Source: Thunnus maccoyii
Taxonomy: Eukaryota > Chordata > Actinopteri > Scombriformes > Scombridae
Length of the DNA: 64,000 nucleotides
Direction of reading: 5' to 3'
Assembly: GCF_910596095.1 (NCBI RefSeq)
Contig: NC_056545.1
Location: 3,208,001-3,272,000, forward strand
Below, in pieces: positions 57,101-64,000 of the stretch; position 1 is the first letter of the stretch; each line of letters starts with the position of its first letter. A program made the position numbers and the translations under genes. The notes under the pieces were generated by a model. It was not told where the DNA came from. It saw only the letters and a list, made by a program, of their open reading frames with translations, and ran no database searches.

Positions 57101-60100
57101 GATTTTCTTCTGACATGTTATCAAAAACCAGCATGGCTGTTCTACACCACAGCTATAATTCAGCCATTAATGCTCCAACTCTTGAAATTGTTTCAATCAC
57201 TAAAATATCTGAAATAAAAATGTTCAAATCCTTTCTGATCACTCTTCAGTTAGCCTGGAATTAGACCCTCCATATTATGACTCTCTGTCGAGACATTGGT
57301 GTCTAAATCCATGTGTTCATATTCAGTGACTCCTCATTCATATTATACCTCAAGGAACAGTGGGAAATTTTTTATCTGCTAACCGCAATCCAGACACATC
57401 TGCATTAACTTTATGGGAAATGACCAAAGCCTTTACAGTTATAATTAGGAGATATTATAAATAAACTAGAAATTGAATTTAAATCTTCACTTACTAAGAA
57501 AACCCGACAAGACCTTGAAACTGCTTGCTCCTCCCTTGACCAACTTCTTAGTGAAAAAGCAGAAAAGGCAATTTTCTATGTAAACATACATTTTTTGAGT
57601 ATGGCAACAAATGAGGAAGGCTACTGGCGTGTTTAGTCAAAGGCTGAAAGGATGACATTACCTTCACCCTTAGACAAAAATGGTGTACAACACTTTGAAA
57701 CAAAACATATAATAATGAAGGATTTTAATGGATAACTATACGCATCTGAATGTGAATACAGTTCTACCCTGAGAAACAGTTTTTTTTTTGACAAAATAGC
57801 ACTGCCAACTCTGCCTGACGATGCAAGGGCAACCTCATAGTCTCCAATTACTAAACAGGAAGTATGTGAAGCTATTGGGAACTTAGGGGGAAAACCACCA
57901 GGACCTGATGGGTTTAGTTCAGAGTTTTAAAAGCAATTTGTTAACTATTTAGTGGAACCTTTCACCAATGTTTTCTGAGTCCTTCCTCAATGGCTGTCTC
58001 CGTCCTACCCTTAATCTGTCTGACATATCTTTTATACTTAAAAAGAACAAACCACCTAAGAGCTGTTCCTCATATAGACCAATCAGTCTGATCACAGTGA
58101 ACTGTAAGGTATTTGCTACCAGGTTGGAGAGATTTCTTTCAGGATTTATTATTAACAGACACTGCCATGCAAACATGCAACAATTAATAAATGTTATCCA
58201 GTATTCTCAGATCCAAAATTCTTGCCATTTCATTAGATGCAGAAAAGGCATATGACAGGCTGGAATTGGAGTACTTATTCAATATAATGAAGAGATTTAA
58301 GCTAAGGGACACATTTATCAATTGGATGACAATTTTATATAAATCACTGATGGCCAAGGTTCTTGTTAATGGACGCTGCTCAGACCCATTCTACCTCCAG
58401 AGAGGGATGTGCCAAGTTTCCGTCCTGTTGCCCCTCCTTCTTGCACTGGCTCTTGAGCCATTGGCAGAAATGATAATGATGCATAAAGAAATTAATGGGG
58501 TTGAATTGGCGGGAGTGGACCACAGAATTATGCTCTACGCAGATGATGTTTTGCTTTTTGTCAATAACCCTTAATCGTCAATCCCTATAATCCTCTCCAT
58601 TATAAATGAATTCTCTAAAATCACAGGTTAAAAAATAATTTTTGAAAAATCTGGATTTACTTAACTTGAAATTAGAATATCTGCAAATCTCAATCATCTT
58701 TATTGACAAATTTTACAAATATCACCGCAGGAATTAAAACAGATCTGAATCGCTGGCTGGACGTACCCCTATATTGGATAGGCAGAGTGAGCTTGATAAA
58801 GATGAACTATCAAGACTATCAAGACTTCTCTACCCAATGCAAATACTCCCTTTCCATATTACAAAAAAACACTATTTATGATACTGAAATGTCTTTGTCT
58901 GGATATTTATGGCATGAGAGGAAAACAAGAGTGAAAATGAAAATAACATCCTATAGACAGAGGGGGGATAGCCCTACCAGTTCTTCTCTATTATAATTGG
59001 GCTTGCCAGGCTCAAACAATTTATAATTGGATACATAATTTCTTAAAAGACAAAAAAAACAAAATTGCCTTCTGTCACCAGCATTCCTTACTAAAGTATT
59101 TGACAAGTAATGTCCGACTCTCTACAGATATTAAAAAAAATGTAATTGTATTCATCACATGAAAAGCATGGTATGATATTTCTAAATTGACTGGCCATGG
59201 AAATTGTTCATCATCCCTTCAACCATAATTAATAAATTCTTTCTACCAGGACAAGGTAAAGGTGTTTCTGAAAAATGGTTTGCAAAAGATGTTAAAGCAA
59301 TCAGAGACCTGTTTGAGGCAGGAACACTTATGTCGTTTCAGCATACTTTTTTACATGTTTGCAGATTAGACATTTTGTATTCACTACCTGCAAGTTTCCT
59401 GATGATAAGCATGTTAGGGGCCCTCTTGACGACTTTCTTCTAACTCCAAATATTACAAAAAAGTTTATTTCCCCTTTTTATCAGGAGCTGCAGTGTCTGG
59501 ATCAATATAGCATTGATAAAATCATCAGTACATGAGAGAAGGATTTTGGAATCCAAACAAGCCAGGAAGAGTGGTCTAATGTATTCGTTATCAAGTAAAA
59601 TCTTTTCATGTAATCGGTTAAATGAGAGCCAGTACCAAATACTTCATAGGTCACAGTGCACACCTCAGTTTTTCAACAAAAGTAGCCGCAAAATATCTCC
59701 CATGTGCAGAAAATGTAAGAAAGATGTGGGAACTTATTTTCACTTGATATGGCAATGCCCTGTGATTGCACGTTTCTGGAAAAAATATTTAAAAAAATCT
59801 TTGCACAATCTTTCGCATGGAAATTATATTGGAACCTACATTGTTTTTGTTGTGATCCTCGCCAGAAGGTTTTGATCTTAACCCTTCACAGTATACTCTT
59901 GTAACAAAGCTGTTGTTGCTAGCCAGGCTGTGTATTTTGTTCCAGTGGATTAAAGACAAACCCCCAACAGTAACACAGTGGTACAGAGAATTATACAAGG
60001 TTTTACCTATGGAAAGACTCTCTGCTACTTTAAAGGGGAATGACACGTATTTCCTAAAAATCTGGCAACCAGTTTTAGTTAATTTCTTTCAGACTTTCTA

Positions 60101-61373
60101 TAGAGGGGTGGATTAACTTTCAGAGTGAATCCCATCATATAAAAATTGGACTTCAAATCCCCTTATTCTCTTTTTATTTATGAATTTATCTTCTTTCCCA
60201 TCCTCTTTCTCTGAAAACTAGTAGCCTAATACTAGAATGCAGTAGATCTCTTTTAATGTTACACTAGTCTTCTATGTTGTTAATATTGTTACATCGATTT
60301 GATCCTTGATTTAGGTGCTGTCATGATTTTTTCTTTTTTATTTGTAGTTTTTTATGTGTATGTGTGTTTTAAAAATCAATAAATTTTAAAATGACACTGA
60401 AGCCTATGACTAAACACTCAACTATTCAGTTTTTATGAGAAATCCTTGATGTCAGTATGAATCCTGTAGTAATTTGGTAGACAAATAATACATTGAAGTG
60501 TGCTGTTTTGAGAATTAAGAGCCCAGGAGGAGTAGCTGTTGCACTGGTAACAGCGAATGGGGCTCCAAATAAATAAACAAAAAAAAAAAATACAAAGGGT
60601 GATGCAAGTTTGTAGCAAATGCTTATTTGAGTAATTTCACTACCATAGTTGCTGCTGCACCATTAAACTGGTGCACCAGAAACACTGATGTAAAATGGGT
60701 TGGGTCAGGAGAAATGAATTGTCAGTCAGTGTGGTAGGAGCTTGCAAGTATGAAAAACTAAATTTTATGAGCTATTTAATTTCATTTGTTGTACTGGTTA
60801 TCATTCCCAAAACATAGTCAATAGTTGAATGGACAGTTGAGGTAATAACTAATCATTTTACTGGATTAATATGGTGTTGAGAGAGCTGAGCTTGGTAATG
60901 CTCTTTATGTGTTAGCCTGTCTTCCAGTCCTCAACTATGGTCTTAACTCTGGATAGTAACTGAAAGAATAAGATTGTGCATATGTGTGGAAGTTTCCTTT
61001 CCTGAGTATCTGTGCTCAGCATTAGAGGCTGAAGGAGAAGCTCAGACATCACAAGAAGTGTAAAATAAGAATGTCAAAAGGTCATGGGACAGTGAACAAC
61101 AAACCTGGAGAAAGGGCCGGAAATAAATGGATGGATAACACACTGTGCTTCCATTCATATTATCTACAAACTTAAAGATAGATAGATAGTGCTTCCACTG
61201 ACCTGTGTGTGAGCGTAGGTGACGTTTGAGTGCAGTATGGCTGGGGAAAGTCCGGTTGCATTCACTACAAATGTAGCTGCGAACGCCGGCGTGGACTTCC
61301 ATGTGCTGCTGCAATGCTGTCTGGGTCTGGAAACGCTTCCCACAAAGCAGGCAGAAGATGGCCATGTCTGACC
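41246..61373 (-). CDS. zbtb16: zinc finger and BTB domain protein 16 (PLZF), partial: last three coding exons
   Basis: Nuclear transcriptional repressor. Exons in transcript order: 61203-61373, 49736-49903, 41246-41475; introns of about 11.3 and 8.3 kb. Together they encode six C2H2 fingers, corresponding to fingers 4-9 of PLZF, and the C terminus. Diagnostic stretches are [80 protein letters not shown] and the terminal [17 protein letters not shown], which match human PLZF almost residue for residue. Stop TGA at 41248-41246. The first exon here opens in phase 1, so its codon is completed by an exon beyond the window that should lie near or past 64000; BTB domain and fingers 1-3 are absent. 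Teleosts usually have a and b copies; the link to htr3a/htr3b suggests the a copy, but that is not shown here. Confidence 0.96.
42810..47267 (-). mobile_element. L1/Tx1-like LINE, degenerate, in the last zbtb16 intron
   Basis: Minus-strand order: ORF1 from about 47052 (coiled-coil-like [19 protein letters not shown], then [10 protein letters not shown] and KRISFFP, a frameshift near 46540, then [13 protein letters not shown]); ORF2 endonuclease C-terminal part ([15 protein letters not shown], 46384-46106); reverse transcriptase 45533-44480 with [37 protein letters not shown] and FLYADD at 44741-44758; downstream [10 protein letters not shown] at about 44310. A 3' end with an A-rich tail appears at about 43350-42810. 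The N-terminal endonuclease is missing and 43380-44190 does not read as L1. Same strand as zbtb16, so it lies sense in the intron. Confidence 0.85.
43930..44080. mobile_element. possible tRNA-derived SINE fragment inside the L1 interval
   Basis: CATTGGTTTAAGATCTTGCC followed about 50 bp later by GGTTGTGAGTTCAAACAC is an A-box/B-box-like pairing. It lies in the stretch that interrupts the L1-like element. Weakly supported. Confidence 0.35.
47268..47610 (+). mobile_element. TTAA-flanked MITE, copy 3 (right part) in zbtb16 intron
   Basis: It starts abruptly at TTCGGGCTGGAACATGTACA and runs to ATATGTCCCCT followed by TTAA at 47607-47610. The terminus is the reverse complement of the left end AGGGGACATAT of copies 1 and 2, which defines the element ends. 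It abuts the 5' end of the L1-like element at about 47267. Confidence 0.75.
48090..48660. promoter_or_regulatory. high-complexity intronic block, candidate conserved noncoding element
   Basis: Within the zbtb16 intron between fingers 7 and 8. No simple repeats, balanced composition, no coding frame, and homeobox-like AT cores (GCTAATGAT, CTAATAATGAATTGC) beside GC-rich words, unlike the flanking AT-rich DNA. Only a genome alignment can tell whether it is conserved. Confidence 0.3.
49736..49903 (-). CDS. zbtb16: zbtb16 exon with zinc fingers 6 and 7
   Basis: 168 nt, donor GTACTG. It encodes [20 protein letters not shown], linker HTGEKPYEC and finger 7 [20 protein letters not shown]. The acceptor is a tandem TTTCAGCAG: use of the second AG gives the HTG-DHP joint seen in mammals, use of the first adds one residue. 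Confidence 0.96.
51118..51163. repeat. (ATT)n microsatellite
   Basis: About 15 tandem TTA/ATT units in the zbtb16 intron. Confidence 0.97.
51600..52680. promoter_or_regulatory. high-complexity intronic block, candidate regulatory DNA
   Basis: Two non-repetitive stretches (about 51600-52040 and 52370-52680) flank a purine-rich segment (52120-52350). They contain CTTTAATTAGGG, AATAATAATTGAGCTCAG and GCCGCTGCCGCTAA words and no coding frame. They lie in the intron between fingers 5 and 6. Confidence 0.3.
53800..53852. repeat. (CT)n-rich tract
   Basis: Imperfect CT dinucleotide run in the zbtb16 intron. Confidence 0.9.
55540..56150. promoter_or_regulatory. high-complexity intronic block, candidate regulatory DNA
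   Basis: GC-richer non-repetitive sequence, interrupted by a (GA)n run at about 55970-56005, with no reading frame of note. Same caveat as the other intronic blocks. Confidence 0.25.
57120..60400 (+). mobile_element. second L1/Tx1-like LINE, degenerate, antisense in zbtb16 intron
   Basis: Plus strand: endonuclease C-terminal remnant ([15 protein letters not shown], about 57240-57280), [10 protein letters not shown] at about 57890, [20 protein letters not shown] (58070), [11 protein letters not shown] (58230), [11 protein letters not shown] (about 58530), and a C-terminal [19 protein letters not shown] cysteine-histidine motif (59700-59760). The 3' end is CAATAAATTTTAAAA at about 60380. Many stops and frameshifts; ORF1 and most of the endonuclease are absent. 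Opposite in orientation to the element at 42.8-47.3 kb. Confidence 0.88.
61203..61373 (-). CDS. zbtb16: zbtb16 exon with zinc fingers 4 and 5
   Basis: On the minus strand acceptor CTCTGCAG precedes 61373 and donor GTCAGT follows 61203. 171 nt. It encodes [15 protein letters not shown], finger 4 (ending HMEVH), linker AGVRS, finger 5 [20 protein letters not shown] and RSHTG with the Gly codon split. Both fingers have intact Cys2His2 ligands. Confidence 0.96.
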
Positions 61374-63918
61374 CTGCAGAGAAAAAGACACATCGAGGGA
61401 GTTAGTGGTGAGTGGCGGAAAGCATGATTTCATTTAATTTGCTAATGGCCACCGATTTAAAGGATAACTCAAGTTTCTTACAACGTGGGTAGTCATTAAA
61501 AAGAGTGTCACATGTCTTTTTAATGATGCGCTGTTACTGTGGAACTAGTCAGGAGTGTCAACCTCATCCGTAAGCCTCAATAAAGGTTGTGCATGCACAA
61601 AATTATTAAGATACAGGTTATGCAACAACTGAGGTGTAATGGTGTGGGACACATTATAGTTCACTAACTGTACTCTCATAGGCTTAAGCATACTATGTTT
61701 ATGGGATTAAAGGTACACACAATACTCATGTTTCAGGATGGGTGCAGAAAGATAAAGATCTCCTATGCAATACTTCAATCGAATCTTGACTCTAGTGAGC
61801 ACTGTGCATTTTTCTCCAGCAGAGATAAAGAGCACACAGTCGCAAGCACACAAACACATAAACTCACAAACACCATTAACACACACACATACGTACACAC
61901 ACACACAGTTGCACGCTCACTTGAACACACTCCCTTCACACTTTTTCAATTACCAGGCTGGGGAAAACTCTGGGGAAGGACTGAGTGTTTGGAGCTCAGT
62001 TTCTATTTCATCAGTCAATAACACATCTTTGGGGCAAAGCTGACACTAATTTAAAAATCTATGAAGAGCAACCCGCCTCATGTTCATAACCACTGGAGGA
62101 GGAGGAGGGCCCAAGACAGCCTCCACGCCAGATCAATCACTGTCTCGGCTGCTTTACACGCTCAAAAACGGGGATGATACCACCGCTGGAGGATGATGAT
62201 AGGAGGAAGGATACAGAGGAGCTGTTGGAGACCAGGTAAAGATAGGAGATTCAGTCTGTTGTCGAGGGAAAAAAAAAATCTAATTTTGGCGCATGTAGGA
62301 AAGAGAAATAAATATTGACAAACCTTCCCCCTCTGACTATATCCTGTCTCCATGTTTCATTTTCTGTGTACAGAAAAGAAAGCAGATGTGCCTGCAGGAG
62401 AGTATAATTTTCATTAGGTCCTAATTTAAAAATCATGACAGAAAGCCTGTGGTACTAATGTGTCAGCCCTACAGGTGAAATAAGTTGTATTCATGGTCCC
62501 TGGAGGATGATTCCTAATGTGCTGATGACATTGGTCTTTTCTCTAGCCTCACTATCAAGGTGGATTTTCCACTTTCACAAAAAAAAGTTCCATTGGAAAA
62601 TTACATGAGAATTTACAGAGCACAAGCTCCCAAGAAGGTAAACCCTCTTCATTTTGGGAACATCATGAGCTTTTGTCTTGTATCAACTTCAGAGAAATTA
62701 TGCGCCATATGATTAGGATATAAAGTAATGGCCAAATTGACATGAAATTTTCTGAGCAAATTGAGGATAAACCCGTCTGATTTTAACACCACCATGGCAT
62801 TTCCTCAAGGTCTACCCTCAGGCTGTAAGACTACTGAATTTGTCATTTGCTGCACAAACATTATGGACTTTAGATGCCCCATGTATGCTTTTAGACTAAG
62901 TTCTATGGATTTCAATTTTAACTTTGTGTAGTAGTGATTGGCTAGATGGTACAAGATGTGACTCCGTATTTGGTCTTCATTTAGGGTGATTAGACTGATT
63001 GGAGTGTTTTTTATGCATTTTTTTCTCCTTTTCTTTTTTAAAATATATGAATGCATGTTAACCAACAACAAGTTTCGCATACAATCTGGACTGGATCAGA
63101 TTTTTTCTATTGATGATTTTGAAGTTTTAATTTCAATAGGTGGTGCTCTTTACATTTCAGCCATGGTCTATAACATTGCACATGCAAAATAACAAATTAT
63201 TTTCTTTTTTCAAAGCAAACTGGGGTCAAAAACTGCATCACTTCTTCTTTACTACTGGACTTTTGCCTGGAAAGACCTGAAGGCACAATGTGTTTATAAC
63301 AGCAAATGTAAAATCTCCTACTGTTAGTCAAAGTGTACTATAGTTTGCGTAAATAACTTACAACATAAATGTAACTAGTGCTAAGCTAGTTTTCTCTTGT
63401 GTTTGTGCCTGTCTCTTCCTCTGCTCTCTGCTTTTATCAATGAAGAGGCTATTGACTGGGGTCGATTGCTTTTGGAATCCCTCTGGGACTCGAGATCTTT
63501 AAGTGGCTTTGATTGACAAGCATTCCTCATATTCACTTTTGTCCAGTGCCTCATTCTCTCTTTCCCCTCCAACTCTCTCTCTCTTTCTTAGTCCGGTGTG
63601 TATTTTAGGCCTGGCTCAGTCAGTGAGGGAGAATAAGCAGAGGACGTCTTCCTCCAGGCCTCTTCAGACCAAATCATTGATGGTTACATTAAAGATCTTA
63701 CTGTTGTTGTTTGCAGAGGCAGAAAATGAAAATGGCCTAAGTGGTCTTGAGGCAGAACCAGTGATAGAGACGGTGAAAGAGGAGTGGAGGGGGGATTGAG
63801 TGGTCAAAGATGGAGAATTAGAGGGAAAAAAGGTTTTGGAATGTAAAAGGTTAGCGGACCTTTGACCTCAGGTCTGGGCTAAGGCGTGGACATGGTGGAA
63901 ATACGAAACCCAGATACT
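61374..63918. other. zbtb16: start of the next zbtb16 intron upstream of finger 4
   Basis: The intron runs to and beyond the window edge. It includes a CA/TG-rich stretch near 61840-61915. No further zinc finger or BTB coding exon is present. Confidence 0.6.

Positions 63919-63919
<1 letters not shown>

Positions 63920-63977
<58 letters not shown>
63920..63977. repeat. (CA)n microsatellite
   Basis: Uninterrupted CA dinucleotides near the window end. Confidence 0.97.
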
Positions 63978-63980
<3 letters not shown>

Positions 63981-64000
63981 AACAGGGCTGGTGAGCCAGA

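Noticed and set aside
61374..64000. A further zbtb16 coding exon in the window end
   Set aside because: No C2H2 or BTB motif in any minus-strand frame; remaining exons must lie outside the window.

Overview
The window is vertebrate, almost certainly teleost fish, nuclear DNA. Genes are split into short exons by large introns, AT-rich intergenic DNA is full of CA, CT, AAC and ATT microsatellites, and the interspersed repeats (L1/Tx1-like and L2/CR1-like LINEs, a tRNA-derived SINE, hAT-type and TTAA-flanked MITEs) are of kinds typical of fish. No bacterial features, CRISPR arrays or operons are present.

Three genes are supported. (1) htr3b, + strand, about 3.0-11.9 kb: nine coding exons giving a 455-residue 5-HT3B-like Cys-loop receptor subunit. 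(2) htr3a, + strand, about 16.4-25.7 kb: nine coding exons giving a 492-residue 5-HT3A-like subunit. Exons 2, 3, 4, 5 and 7 have the same lengths in both genes (164, 45, 110, 170 and 211 nt) and all intron phases match, so they are tandem duplicates. (3) zbtb16 (PLZF), - strand: the last three coding exons at 61203-61373, 49736-49903 and 41246-41475, encoding zinc fingers 4-9 and the C terminus. The BTB-domain end of the gene lies beyond 64000.

Layout: 0-3 kb upstream sequence with a CpG-rich patch near 0.9-1.05 kb; 3-12 kb htr3b; 12-16.4 kb spacer with a broken L2/CR1-like LINE; 16.4-25.7 kb htr3a with several MITEs and a SINE in its introns; 25.7-35 kb repeat-rich spacer without recognised genes; 35-41.2 kb low-complexity DNA that is probably partly the zbtb16 3' UTR; 41.2-64 kb zbtb16 exons and long introns, which hold two degenerate L1-like retrotransposons in opposite orientations and several high-complexity stretches that may be conserved regulatory DNA.

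The two receptor genes would supply subunits of a pentameric serotonin-gated cation channel: A-type subunits able to form homopentamers and B-type subunits modifying conductance in heteromers. zbtb16 is an unrelated transcriptional repressor gene that is also the neighbour of HTR3A/HTR3B in human, although here it lies tail-to-tail with them. I found no convincing novel biological system. The most interesting points are the A-like ligand-site residues kept by the fish htr3b product, the altered gene orientation, a tandem NAGNAG acceptor inside the PLZF finger array, and several well-preserved transposon structures.
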